Source of the DNA: Streptomyces sp. A1277
GTDB taxonomy: Bacteria; Actinomycetota; Actinomycetes; Streptomycetales; Streptomycetaceae
Assembly: GCF_004795015.1 (NCBI RefSeq)
Contig: NZ_SSBI01000012.1
Location: forward strand, 1-64,000
Length of the DNA: 64,000 nucleotides
Direction of reading: 5' to 3'
A program made the position numbers and the translations under genes. Shown one piece after another: positions 45,477-54,049 of the stretch. How positions within the stretch are numbered: position 1 is the stretch's first letter; each line of letters starts with the position of its first letter. Under the pieces are notes generated by a model, which worked only from the letters and a program-made list of their open reading frames with translations, was not told the origin of the DNA and made no database searches.

Positions 45477-47108
45477 TCAGAGCCCGGCGCGCACCTCCTG
45501 CGCCGTGGTGTCCCGCAGCTCGCCGTCGAGCAGCAGCCAGCGCGTGATGCCCAGCGATTCCAGGAACGGGACGTCATGGCTCGCCACGACGAGTGCACCC
45601 TCGTACGCCTCCAGCGCCTCCGTCAGCCGGCGCGCGCTCGCCATGTCCAGGCTGTTCGTCGGCTCGTCCAGCATCAGCAGCCGAGGCGCGGGTTCGGCCA
45701 GCAGCAGCGCGGCCAGGGCGGCACGGAACCGCTCCCCGCCCGACAGGGTCCCCGCGGCCCGGTCCGCGCGCGCACCCCGGAACAAGAAGTGCGCCAGCCG
45801 CGCCCTGATCCGGTTGTTCGTGGCGTCCGGCGCGAACCGCGCCACGTTCTCCACCACGCTCAGCTCGTCGTCCAGCACATCGAGCCGCTGCGGCAGGAAG
45901 CGCAGCGGGACACCGACGACGGCCTCGCCGGAGACGGGCGCCAGCTCACCGGCGAGCGTGCGCAGCAGCGTCGTCTTGCCCGCTCCGTTGCGCCCCACCA
46001 GCGCGATGCGCTCCGGACCGCGCACCTCGTACCGCCCCCGCACCCGGGCCCCGTGGGCGAGTTCCAGGTCGCGCAGGACCAGCACGCCCTGGCCCGGATG
46101 GACCTTGGTCTGCGGCAGCTCGATCCGGATCTCGTCGTCGTCGCGCACCGCGTCGACGGCGTCGTCCAGGCGCTCCTTCGCGTCGGCCAGCCGGCTGGCG
46201 TGCATCAGACGCTGCTTGCCCGCCGACTCCTGGGCGGAGTGCTTGCGGGCGCTCGCGACGATCTTCGGCACGCTGCCCTGCTCGAACAGCTTCTGGCCGT
46301 ACCGCTTGCGCCGGGCGTTCTTCACCTGGGTTTCGGCCAGTTCGCGCTTCTGCCGCTGCACATCGGCCTCCGCGACCCGCACCATGCGCTCGGCCGCCTC
46401 CTGCTCCACGGCGAGCGCCTCCTCGTACGCCGTGAGGTTGCCGCCGTACCAGGTGACGGCGGAGTCCCGCAGATCGGCGATCTGGTCGACTCGCTCCAGG
46501 AGCTCCCGGTCGTGGCTGACCACGACGAGCACCCCGCGCCACGCGTCGACCGCGGCGTAGAGCCGCTGACGGGCGTACAGGTCCAGGTTGTTGGTCGGCT
46601 CGTCCAGCAGCAGCACATCCGGCCGGGCCAGCAGCAGCGCGGCCAGCCGCAGCAGCACGCACTCGCCGCCCGACATCTCGCCGATCGTGCGGTCGAGCCC
46701 GATGTGGGCGAGGCCGAGCTCATCGAGCGTGGCGCGGGCCCGCCCCTCGGCATCCCAGTCGTCGCCGACGGCGGCGAAGTGCTCCTCGCCGACGTCGCCG
46801 GCCTCGATCGCGTGCAGCGCCTCGCGGACCGCGGCGATGCCGAGGGCGGCGTCGACCCGCAGTCCGGTGTCCAGGACCAGGTTCTGCGGCAGGTATCCCA
46901 CCTCTCCGGCCACCTTCACCCGGCCCCCGGCGGGCCGCAGTTCCCCGGCGATCAGCCGGAGCAGGGTCGATTTGCCGGCCCCGTTCACCCCGATGAGCCC
47001 CGTGCGGCCCGGGCCCACGGTGAGATGGAAGTCGTCCAGGGCCAGGCTGCCGTCCGGCCAGGCGAAGGAGAGCGACGAGCAGGTGATGTGGGCGGTGGGG
47101 GTGGACAT
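45477..47108 (-). CDS. ABC-F family ATPase
   Basis: This 543-residue soluble protein has two ABC domains and no membrane part, the ABC-F plan of ribosome-acting proteins. The first domain has Walker A GVNGAGKST near residue 39, signature MSGGE and Walker B LLLDEPTNNLD. A charged linker of about 85 residues follows (KRELAETQVKNARRKRYGQK). The second domain has GRNGAGKTT, LSGGE and LMLDEPTNSLD. ABC-F proteins protect the ribosome from antibiotics or help stalled translation. The ATG has GGGAG eight bases upstream. The structured leader region suggests attenuation control. Confidence 0.93.
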   Translation of the reverse strand: MSTPTAHITCSSLSFAWPDGSLALDDFHLTVGPGRTGLIGVNGAGKSTLLRLIAGELRPAGGRVKVAGEVGYLPQNLVLDTGLRVDAALGIAAVREALHAIEAGDVGEEHFAAVGDDWDAEGRARATLDELGLAHIGLDRTIGEMSGGECVLLRLAALLLARPDVLLLDEPTNNLDLYARQRLYAAVDAWRGVLVVVSHDRELLERVDQIADLRDSAVTWYGGNLTAYEEALAVEQEAAERMVRVAEADVQRQKRELAETQVKNARRKRYGQKLFEQGSVPKIVASARKHSAQESAGKQRLMHASRLADAKERLDDAVDAVRDDDEIRIELPQTKVHPGQGVLVLRDLELAHGARVRGRYEVRGPERIALVGRNGAGKTTLLRTLAGELAPVSGEAVVGVPLRFLPQRLDVLDDELSVVENVARFAPDATNNRIRARLAHFLFRGARADRAAGTLSGGERFRAALAALLLAEPAPRLLMLDEPTNSLDMASARRLTEALEAYEGALVVASHDVPFLESLGITRWLLLDGELRDTTAQEVRAGL

Positions 47109-47421
47109 GAGGAATCTCCCGGTTGCGAGGAAGGACAGGGCAACGGGCGAGACACCGGCCACTGGCGTTCCACGAGAAATGTCCGGGAGTCCGGAAGGAA
47201 GGCCCTGGTCACGGAGGACGGCTCGGAGAGCTGAGGTCACACTCGGGCACGCGGGCGGGGAAGACCCGACACGGCGCGCGGCACGGTGTCTCAAGACCTC
47301 AGAAGAGCAACGTCCTACTCCGTTCGGCGACAACAAGGACACCGGGAACGGTACGCGGGGCCCCGGGAGGGGGCAATCGATTAACGGGACCGGGCCCGCG
47401 TGCGTCCACGCGGGCCCGGCG
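47109..47421 (-). other. Long structured leader upstream of the ABC-F gene
   Basis: These 313 bases hold no convincing gene. CTGAGGTC (47231-47238) pairs with GACCTCAG (47295-47302), and shorter nested pairings (ACAC with GTGT, CGGG with CCCG) lie inside, forming a branched stem in the expected mRNA leader. ABC-F resistance genes are often controlled by ribosome-mediated attenuation, so this may be regulatory. The segment at 47390-47419 is the terminator of the preceding SsgA-like gene. Confidence 0.45.
47390..47419 (-). terminator. Terminator after the SsgA-like gene
   Basis: CCGGGCCCGCGTG pairs perfectly with CACGCGGGCCCGG around the 4-base loop CGTC. It lies two bases past the SsgA-like stop on the minus strand, with AT-richer sequence beyond it. 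Confidence 0.85.
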
Positions 47422-47835
47422 TCAGCGGGAACCGAACAGCTCCGTCAGGTTCCGGTCGAGGTCCAGGAACCGGCGCTCCTGGCCGCAGGGCACCAACTGC
47501 TGCGCCCGCCGCAGGAAGCGGCGCAGCTCCGCCGTGCGCACGTGCACCATGGCGATCCCCTCGGCGGCGTGGAACTCCAGCACCGTGCGGTCGTAGCCGA
47601 ACGGCCTGATCCGCACGTCGCCGAGGCCGGACGGCACCTCCATCCCGGCGGCGAGCAGTTCCCGGGAGAACTCCCAGGACACCTCCGTCCCCTCCAGCGT
47701 CGCCGGCGCGGGGAACGCCATGCGCACGGCGAAGGGGTCCGCCCGGTCGTAGCTCAGGACGGCGGGCAGGGTCTCCATCTGCGGGGCGGACGCCACCATG
47801 CGGGCCTCTACGGACTGTTCGATGACCGTGGACAC
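47422..47835 (-). CDS. SsgA-like sporulation/cell-division regulator (SALP)
   Basis: This 137-residue protein belongs to the SsgA/SsgB-like family found only in morphologically complex actinomycetes. Typical stretches are YDRADPFAVRMAFP near residue 38, VSWEFSRELLAAGM near 60, GLGDVRIRPFGYDRTVLEF near 78 and VRTAELRRFLRRAQQLVP near 106. SALPs guide septum formation, FtsZ placement or wall remodelling in aerial hyphae. Which SALP this is cannot be decided here. GTG at 47835 with GAGGGAG upstream is the start; the reading frame continues further upstream without conserved sequence. Confidence 0.93.
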   Translation of the reverse strand: MSTVIEQSVEARMVASAPQMETLPAVLSYDRADPFAVRMAFPAPATLEGTEVSWEFSRELLAAGMEVPSGLGDVRIRPFGYDRTVLEFHAAEGIAMVHVRTAELRRFLRRAQQLVPCGQERRFLDLDRNLTELFGSR

Positions 47836-48009
47836 GAACCTGCTCCCTCTCGCGACCGGACGAACGGTTCCCGGCACTCGTACAGACGACGGAAGTCGCC
47901 GATCCGTGCATCGGGAGGCGGCGTGAGCTGCATCACCGCACACCGCTGCCTGTTCACGTGCCCCGTTCCGGGCGGAGCACCCGGGGTGAGTCCGTTCCGG
48001 TGCGAAAGG

Positions 48010-48303
48010 TCAGAGTTGCCGGCGGTACGGGGCGAGCGCGTCCGAGGTCTTCGTGGCGATGAACTCGGTGATCCGGTACGCGCAGACGCCCTCGACGGCG
48101 AAGGGGTCGGTCGCCGCCAGCCCTTCGATCGCCGCCCGGTCGTCGCCCACCGCGAGGATCACTCCGCCGTCCCGGGGGTTCTTGCGCCCGGAGGCGATGA
48201 ACACCCCCGCCGCGTACTGCGCGTCGAGCCAGGCGACGTGCTCGTTCAGCAACGCGTCGACGCGGTCCAGCGGGGCAGTGTAGGACAGCTCAAGTACGAA
48301 CAT
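48010..48303 (-). CDS. YciI-family protein
   Basis: This 97-residue protein has the YciI/dimeric alpha-beta barrel pattern: MFVLELSYTAPLDRVDALLN, HVAWLDAQYAAGVFIASGRK with the conserved His near residue 22, and DPFAVEGVCAYRITEF. The conserved His-Asp pair (HVAWLD) fits a putative dehalogenase- or lyase-like site, but family function is unknown. It is divergent from endonuclease V. Confidence 0.9.
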   Translation of the reverse strand: MFVLELSYTAPLDRVDALLNEHVAWLDAQYAAGVFIASGRKNPRDGGVILAVGDDRAAIEGLAATDPFAVEGVCAYRITEFIATKTSDALAPYRRQL

Positions 48304-48358
48304 GATCTCCAGGCTACTGGAGGCGAGTTCGGGGACACGGCTTAGGGTTGGCGGCATC

Positions 48359-49132
48359 ATGGCAGAACTCCAGATGCCCGCCGACGCGGCCGAGGCCCGG
48401 GCCGTTCAGGACGCCCTGCGCACCCGGGTGGTCCTCGACGAGCCGGGCCCGCCGCCGGGAACCGGCCGGGTGACCGGGGTCGACGTCGCCTACGACGACG
48501 CGCGCGACGTCGTGGCGGCGGCGGCCGTCGTGCTCGACGCCGCCACGCTGGAGGTGGTGGCCGAGGCCACCGCCGTAGGCCACATCACCTTCCCGTACGT
48601 CCCGGGGCTGCTGGCCTTCCGCGAGATCCCGACCGTGCTGGCCGCCCTGGAGTTGCTTCCGGGTGACCCCGGTCTTGTCGTCTGCGACGGCTACGGCCTG
48701 GCCCACCCCCGCCGCTTCGGGCTCGCCAGCCACCTCGGCGTCCTCACCGGCCTCCCGGTCATCGGCGTCGCCAAGAACCCTTTCACCTTCACCTACGAGC
48801 AGCCGGGCCCCCGGCGCGGGGACCAGTCGCCGCTGCTGGACGGGGAGGAGGAGGTCGGCCGGGCGGTGCGCACCCAGGACGGCACCAAACCGGTCTACGT
48901 CTCCGTCGGCCACCGCACCGGCCTGGACAACGCCGTCGCGCACACCCTCCGGCTGGCCCGGGACTTCCGCCAGCCGGAGACCACCCGCAGGGCCGACGCG
49001 CTGTGCCGCCGCGCCCTGCGCGAGGCGACCGCCCGACTCCCGTACCTCAGCGCACCGCCGCCACCCGGAACCGCAGCCCGGCCGCCCGCAGCCGCGCCAG
49101 CAGCGCGTCGCCCATCGCGGCGGCCGTGGTGA
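48359..49132 (+). CDS. nfi: Endonuclease V (deoxyinosine repair)
   Basis: This 257-residue nuclease would cut the second phosphodiester bond 3' to deoxyinosine. Catalytic features are VTGVDVAYDD (Asp near residue 42), YVPGLLAFREIP (Tyr wedge and Glu near 80-88), CDGYGLAHPRRFGLASHLG (Asp near 109), and IGVAKN. The last 25-30 residues (Pro/Ala/Arg-rich) run into the end of the convergent reductase gene, giving an 86-base overlap, so the annotated stop deserves checking. The ATG is at 48359. Confidence 0.93.
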   Translation: MAELQMPADAAEARAVQDALRTRVVLDEPGPPPGTGRVTGVDVAYDDARDVVAAAAVVLDAATLEVVAEATAVGHITFPYVPGLLAFREIPTVLAALELLPGDPGLVVCDGYGLAHPRRFGLASHLGVLTGLPVIGVAKNPFTFTYEQPGPRRGDQSPLLDGEEEVGRAVRTQDGTKPVYVSVGHRTGLDNAVAHTLRLARDFRQPETTRRADALCRRALREATARLPYLSAPPPPGTAARPPAAAPAARRPSRRPW

Positions 49133-50237
49133 CCTGCCCCGAGGTGGCCGGCAGCTCGTCCAGTGCCAGGCACAGTGCCGACTCCGCGAGCATCTTCGCC
49201 GTCTCGCCGTAGCCCGGATCGCCGCCCGACGCCTCCGTGAACACCCGCCGTCCGCCGCCCTCCCCGACGAACCGGACCGTGAACCAGCTGCGCCGCCTGC
49301 GCTCCGCGTCCGGACCCGCGCCCGGCTCCAGGCGCCCCATCAGCCAGTCCCGCGCGGGCGGCACCTGCGCGGCCCCGAGCAGCGCGCCGAGCGCCGCCGT
49401 CCCGCCGAGCGCCACGGGCAGGTGCTTGACGGAGGCGTAGTGGCGGTAGCGGAAGTCGGGGCCGTACCGGGCCAGCGCACGCGCCGAGCGGGCGATGACC
49501 TGCGCGTCCAGTGTCGGCAGCGGAAGCGCCCAGGTGCCGGTCTCGGCGCTGAAGCGGGGGCGGGCGAGCGGGGCGCGGACGCGGCGGCCGACCGGCCGCG
49601 GCTCGTGCAGCCGGCGCTCCCGCGCGGCGCGCAGCACCTGCGGGCCCCGGCCCATCGCGGTGAGCGCCGAGGCGAACGTCCCGCCGGAGATGGCGGCGTT
49701 GCTGCGGACGAACCCGTCGATGCGCAGGGGCACGTCCTCGGGCAGCTGCCGGACCGTGAAGTAGGCGCCGAGGTCGTGCGGTACGGAGTCGAAACCGCAG
49801 GCGTGCACGAGGCGGGCGCCCGTCTCGCGTGCCCGGGTGTCGTGCTCCACGTACATCCGGTCGACGAACTCCGCCTCGCCGGTGAGGTCCGCGTAGTCCG
49901 TCCCGGCCTCCGCGCAGGCGGCGACCAGCTTCTCGCCGTACCAGACGTACGGGCCGACGGTCGTGGCCACCACATGGGCGGACTCGGCCAGGGCGCGCAG
50001 TGAACCGGCGTCGTCCGCGTCCGCCTCCAGCAGCGGGAGGCCCGCGCAGTGCGGATGGAGGGCGGTCAGCCGGGTGCGCAGCCGCTCCAGCTTGGTGCGG
50101 TCGCGTCCGGCCAGGGCCCAGCGGCAGCCGTCCGGCGCGTGGGCGGCCAGATGGTCGGCGGTGAGCTCGCCCACGAAGCCGGTGGCACCGAAAAGAACTA
50201 CGTCATAGGGGCGCGCGGCCCCGTTCTGCCTGTTCAC
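49047..50237 (-). CDS. Saccharopine-dehydrogenase-like/trans-acting enoyl reductase family protein
   Basis: This 396-residue NAD(P)-binding protein starts with a Rossmann fold (YDVVLFGATGFVGELTADHL near residue 8) and continues with VVATTVGPYVWYGEKLVAAC, DYADLTGEAEFVDRM and HACGFDSVPHDLG, signatures of the saccharopine-dehydrogenase-like group that includes the mycobacterial trans-acting enoyl reductase of phthiocerol/phenolphthiocerol lipid synthesis. A lipid role is likely but the substrate is unknown. The start is GTG with GGAGG upstream. Its 3' end overlaps nfi. Confidence 0.88.
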   Translation of the reverse strand: MNRQNGAARPYDVVLFGATGFVGELTADHLAAHAPDGCRWALAGRDRTKLERLRTRLTALHPHCAGLPLLEADADDAGSLRALAESAHVVATTVGPYVWYGEKLVAACAEAGTDYADLTGEAEFVDRMYVEHDTRARETGARLVHACGFDSVPHDLGAYFTVRQLPEDVPLRIDGFVRSNAAISGGTFASALTAMGRGPQVLRAARERRLHEPRPVGRRVRAPLARPRFSAETGTWALPLPTLDAQVIARSARALARYGPDFRYRHYASVKHLPVALGGTAALGALLGAAQVPPARDWLMGRLEPGAGPDAERRRRSWFTVRFVGEGGGRRVFTEASGGDPGYGETAKMLAESALCLALDELPATSGQVTTAAAMGDALLARLRAAGLRFRVAAVR

Positions 50238-50414
50238 GAAAGCCTCCACGGAAGACGGCGCCGGACGGAGCGAGCAGAGGTTAGCGCGGTCGCCGTGGCG
50301 GTGTGCGGGCGGGAGGGGGGTCATGGGGGAGTATCCATGAGTATCCGTGAGAAGAACTAAGCGCTTGCTCGGCCCAAGGGGTTGTGCGGAGCGCGGCGCG
50401 TTCTTAGCATCATC

Positions 50415-50425
50415 GATGTTACATC
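50415..50425. promoter_or_regulatory. Small palindrome before the beta-oxidation operon
   Basis: GATGTTACATC has perfect 5-base arms around one T, 27 bases before the first ATG, in an AT-richer stretch. It may bind a TetR-type regulator or belong to the promoter. Confidence 0.4.
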
Positions 50426-50451
50426 AGTTGTGTCATACCGCTGGGGGCTCG

Positions 50452-51603
50452 ATGGCGACAACAGGGAACGGTCCGCGCGGCCCGCTCGCAGGGCTGCGGG
50501 TGGTGGAGCTCGCCGGCATCGGCCCAGGCCCGTTCGCCGCGATGCTCCTGGCCGATCTGGGCGCGGACGTGGTGCGGGTCGACCGCCCCGGCGGCGCCGG
50601 ACTCGGCATCGACCCGGCCCGCGACCTCACCAACCGCAACAAGCGCTCCGTGCTCCTCGACCTGAAGGCCGCCGACGGCCCGGCCACCGTCCTGGACCTG
50701 GTGGAGCGCGCCGACGTCCTCATCGAGGGCTACCGGCCGGGCGTCGCCGAACGCCTCGGTGTCGGCCCCGACGCCTGCCTGGCCCGCAACCCGAAGCTCG
50801 TCTACGGGCGGATGACCGGCTGGGGCCAGGACGGGCCGCTGGCCGAGCGTGCCGGACACGACATCTCGTACATCGCGCTCACCGGCACCCTCTCCATGAT
50901 CGGCAGGCCCGGCGAGCCGCCCACCGTCCCCGCCAACCTGGTGGGGGACTACGCGGGCGGCTCGCTCTACCTCGTCGTCGGCGTCCTCGCCGCCCTGCAG
51001 CACGCCCGTACCCCCGGCGGCACCGGACAGGTCGTGGACGCGGCGATCGTCGACGGCGCCGCCCACCTCGCCACGATGATCCACGGCATGCTCGCGGCCG
51101 GCGGCTGGCAGGACCGGCGCGGCTCCAACCTGCTGGACGGCGGCTGCCCCTTCTACGGCTCGTACGAGACCGCCGACGGCCAGTACATGGCGGTCGGCCC
51201 GCTGGAGCAGCGGTTCTACGAGGAGTTCGTCCGGCTCCTCGGCATCGCGGACACCGCCCCCGACCGGGGCGACCTCGCCCGCTGGGACGAGCTGCGCACC
51301 GCCGTCGCCGACCGGTTCCGCACCCGCACCCGCGCCGAGTGGACCGAGGTCTTCGACGGGTCGGACGCCTGTGTGGCGCCCGTCCTCTCGCTCCGCGAGG
51401 CACCGCACCACCCCCACCTCGCCGCCCGCGCCACCTTCGTCGAGCACGGCGGACTCACCCAGCCCGCACCCGCGCCCCGTTTCTCGGCCACCCCCGCATC
51501 GGTGCGCACCGGCCCGGCCCAGCCGGGTGCGGACACCGACGCCGTCGCCGCCGACTGGGACGTGCCCGGCCTGCGGACCACCCGGAAGGACACCACCGAC
51601 TGA
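50452..51603 (+). CDS. CaiB/BaiF-family CoA transferase, alpha-methylacyl-CoA racemase-like
   Basis: This 383-residue family III protein opens with PLAGLRVVELAGIGPGPFAAM and contains RVDRPGG, LLDLK, GHDISYIALTG (His/Asp of the racemase active site near residues 142-144) and LVGDYAGGSLYLVVG (Asp near 166). A Glu-bearing stretch follows near residue 247. These match alpha-methylacyl-CoA racemases such as mycobacterial MCR, which prepare methyl-branched chains for beta-oxidation, more than CoA transferases. As first gene of the operon it would feed the dehydrogenase encoded next. The stop overlaps the next start (TGATG). Confidence 0.88.
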   Translation: MATTGNGPRGPLAGLRVVELAGIGPGPFAAMLLADLGADVVRVDRPGGAGLGIDPARDLTNRNKRSVLLDLKAADGPATVLDLVERADVLIEGYRPGVAERLGVGPDACLARNPKLVYGRMTGWGQDGPLAERAGHDISYIALTGTLSMIGRPGEPPTVPANLVGDYAGGSLYLVVGVLAALQHARTPGGTGQVVDAAIVDGAAHLATMIHGMLAAGGWQDRRGSNLLDGGCPFYGSYETADGQYMAVGPLEQRFYEEFVRLLGIADTAPDRGDLARWDELRTAVADRFRTRTRAEWTEVFDGSDACVAPVLSLREAPHHPHLAARATFVEHGGLTQPAPAPRFSATPASVRTGPAQPGADTDAVAADWDVPGLRTTRKDTTD

Positions 51604-52745
51604 TGCAGCGGCAGATCTTCACCGAAGAGCACGACGCGTTCCGCGAGACCGTGCGCACCTTCCTCGCCAAGGAGGTCCTTCCGCACTACGAGCAGTGGGA
51701 GAAGGACGGCATCGTCTCGCGCGAGGCATGGCGGGCCGCCGGACGGCAGGGGCTCCTCGGCCTCGCCGTGCCCGAGGAGTACGGGGGCGGCGGCAATCCC
51801 GACTTCCGCTACAGCGCCGTCCTGGCCGAGGAGTTCACCCGGGCCGGCGCCCCCGGCCTCGCGCTCGGGCTGCACAACGACATCATCGGCCCCTACCTCA
51901 CCGGCCTCGCCACCGACGAGCAGAAGCGGCGCTGGCTGCCCGGCTTCTGCAGCGGCGAGACCATCACCGCCATCGCCATGACCGAACCCGGCGCCGGCTC
52001 CGACCTCCAGGGCATCCGTACCACCGCCGAGGACAAGGGCGACCACTGGCTGGTCAACGGCTCCAAGACGTTCATCTCCAACGGCATCCTCGCCGACCTC
52101 GTGGTCGTCGTCGCGAAGACCACCCCGGACGGCGGCGCCAAGGGGCTCTCGCTGATCGTCGTGGAGCGCGGCGCGGAGGGCTTCGAGCGGGGCCGCAACC
52201 TCGACAAGATCGGCCAGAAGTCCCAGGACACCGCCGAACTGTTCTTCAACGACGTGCGCGTCCCCAAGGAGAACCTCCTCGGCGAGCGCGACGGCGCCTT
52301 CATCCACCTGATGACCAACCTCGCCCAGGAGCGCATGGGCATAGCCGTCGCCGGGATCGCCGCCGCCGAACACCTCCTGGAGATCACCACCGCGTACGTC
52401 AAGGAGCGTGAGGCGTTCGGCCGGCCGCTGTCCAAGCTCCAGCACATCCGCTTCGAGATCGCGGAGATGGCCACCGAGTGCGCGGTCACCCGGAGCTTCC
52501 TCGACCGGTGCATCGTGGACCACTCCGAGGGGACCCTCGACGCCGTGCACGCCTCGATGGCGAAGTGGTGGGCGACCGAGCTGCAAAAGCGCGTCGCCGA
52601 CCGCTGCCTCCAACTGCACGGCGGATACGGCTACATGGCCGAGTACCCGGTGGCCAAGGCGTTCACCGACGGCCGCGTCCAGACCATCTACGGCGGCACG
52701 ACCGAGATCATGAAGGAGATCATCGGCCGCTCGCTGCTCGCCTGA
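51603..52745 (+). CDS. Acyl-CoA dehydrogenase (long-chain/isovaleryl type)
   Basis: This 380-residue flavoenzyme has the FAD site ITAIAMTEPGAGSDLQG near residue 122. Its C-terminal motif is IYGGTTEIMKEIIGRSLL. The position that holds the catalytic Glu in short- and medium-chain enzymes is Gly here, as in long-chain and isovaleryl-CoA dehydrogenases, which take Glu from helix G instead (LAQERMG near residue 242 is the candidate). That makes it a different subtype from the enzyme at 13654. Translation is coupled to the racemase gene. Confidence 0.93.
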   Translation: MQRQIFTEEHDAFRETVRTFLAKEVLPHYEQWEKDGIVSREAWRAAGRQGLLGLAVPEEYGGGGNPDFRYSAVLAEEFTRAGAPGLALGLHNDIIGPYLTGLATDEQKRRWLPGFCSGETITAIAMTEPGAGSDLQGIRTTAEDKGDHWLVNGSKTFISNGILADLVVVVAKTTPDGGAKGLSLIVVERGAEGFERGRNLDKIGQKSQDTAELFFNDVRVPKENLLGERDGAFIHLMTNLAQERMGIAVAGIAAAEHLLEITTAYVKEREAFGRPLSKLQHIRFEIAEMATECAVTRSFLDRCIVDHSEGTLDAVHASMAKWWATELQKRVADRCLQLHGGYGYMAEYPVAKAFTDGRVQTIYGGTTEIMKEIIGRSLLA

Positions 52746-52796
52746 CCCCCGCTCGCCGAACCAGGCTCGCGCCACCACCCTCGAAAGGCAGCTGTC

Positions 52797-54011
52797 TTGA
52801 GTACCGAAGCATTCGTCTACGACGCGATCCGCACCCCGCGCGGCCGCGGCAAGGCCAACGGCGCCCTGCACGGCACCAAGCCGATCGACCTCGTCGTCGG
52901 CCTGATCCACGAGATCCGCGCCCGCTTCCCCGGCCTGGACCCGGCCGCCATCGACGACATCGTCCTCGGCGTGGTCAGCCCGCTCGGTGACCAGGGCTCC
53001 GACATCGCCCGGATCGCCGCCATCGCGGCCGGCCTGCCGGACACCGTCGCCGGCGTCCAGGAGAACCGCTTCTGCGCCTCGGGTCTGGAGGCCGTCAACC
53101 TGGCCGCCGCGAAGGTGCGTTCGGGCTGGGAGGACCTCATCCTCGCGGGCGGCGTCGAGTCGATGTCCCGGGTGCCGATGGGCTCGGACGGCGGTGCCTG
53201 GGCGATGGACCCGATGACCAACTACGAGACCGGCTTCGCCCCGCAGGGCGTCGGCGCCGACCTCATCGCCACCATCGAGGGCTTCTCGCGCCGCGACGTG
53301 GACGAGTTCGCCGCCCTGTCGCAGGAGCGGGCCGCCGAGGCGTGGAAGGAGGACCGCTTCGCACGCTCCGTCGTCCCCGTCAAGGACCGCAACGGCCTCG
53401 TCGTCCTCGACCACGACGAGCACATGCGCCCCGGCACCACCGCCGACTCCCTCGCCTCGCTCAAGCCCTCCTTCGCGACCATCGGCGAGATGGGCGGCTT
53501 CGACGCGGTGGCGCTCCAGAAGTACCACTGGGTCGAGAAGATCGACCACGTCCACCACGCGGGCAACTCCTCCGGCATCGTGGACGGCGCCGCGCTCGTC
53601 GCGATCGGCTCCAAGGAGATCGGCGAGCGCTACGGCCTGACCCCGCGCGCCCGCATCGTCTCCGCCGCCGTCTCCGGCTCCGAGCCCACCATCATGCTCA
53701 CCGGCCCCGCCCCCGCCACCCGCAAGGCCCTCGCCAAGGCCGGCCTCACCATCGAGGACATCGACCTGGTCGAGATCAACGAAGCCTTCGCCGGAGTCGT
53801 CCTGCGCTTCGCCCGGGACATGGGGCTCTCCCTCGACAAGATCAACGTCAACGGCGGCGCCATCGCGCTGGGCCACCCGCTGGGCGCCACCGGGGCGATG
53901 ATCCTCGGCACCCTCATCGACGAGCTGGAGCGCCAGGACAAGCGCTACGGCCTCGCCACCCTGTGCGTGGGCGGCGGCATGGGCATCGCCACCGTCATCG
54001 AGCGTCTCTGA
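52797..54011 (+). CDS. fadA: Acetyl-CoA acyltransferase (thiolase, FadA type)
   Basis: This 404-residue thiolase performs the last cleavage of beta-oxidation. The nucleophilic Cys is in [12 protein letters not shown] near residue 92. His is in [14 protein letters not shown] near 361, and the second Cys in TLCVGGGMG near 391. The start is TTG at 52797, with GAAAGGCAG upstream, and matches the usual N-terminus ([15 protein letters not shown]). It lies directly before the FadB-type gene, with which it would form the trifunctional complex. Confidence 0.94.
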   Translation: MSTEAFVYDAIRTPRGRGKANGALHGTKPIDLVVGLIHEIRARFPGLDPAAIDDIVLGVVSPLGDQGSDIARIAAIAAGLPDTVAGVQENRFCASGLEAVNLAAAKVRSGWEDLILAGGVESMSRVPMGSDGGAWAMDPMTNYETGFAPQGVGADLIATIEGFSRRDVDEFAALSQERAAEAWKEDRFARSVVPVKDRNGLVVLDHDEHMRPGTTADSLASLKPSFATIGEMGGFDAVALQKYHWVEKIDHVHHAGNSSGIVDGAALVAIGSKEIGERYGLTPRARIVSAAVSGSEPTIMLTGPAPATRKALAKAGLTIEDIDLVEINEAFAGVVLRFARDMGLSLDKINVNGGAIALGHPLGATGAMILGTLIDELERQDKRYGLATLCVGGGMGIATVIERL

Positions 54012-54049
54012 CCGTCCCGGCCACCCCTGCTTACGGAGAACACGAACCC

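Noticed and set aside
46985..47212. Possible leader peptide overlapping the ABC-F start
   Set aside because: The GTG has no purine-rich site upstream and the frame runs far into the ABC-F gene, so it is not a convincing attenuation peptide.
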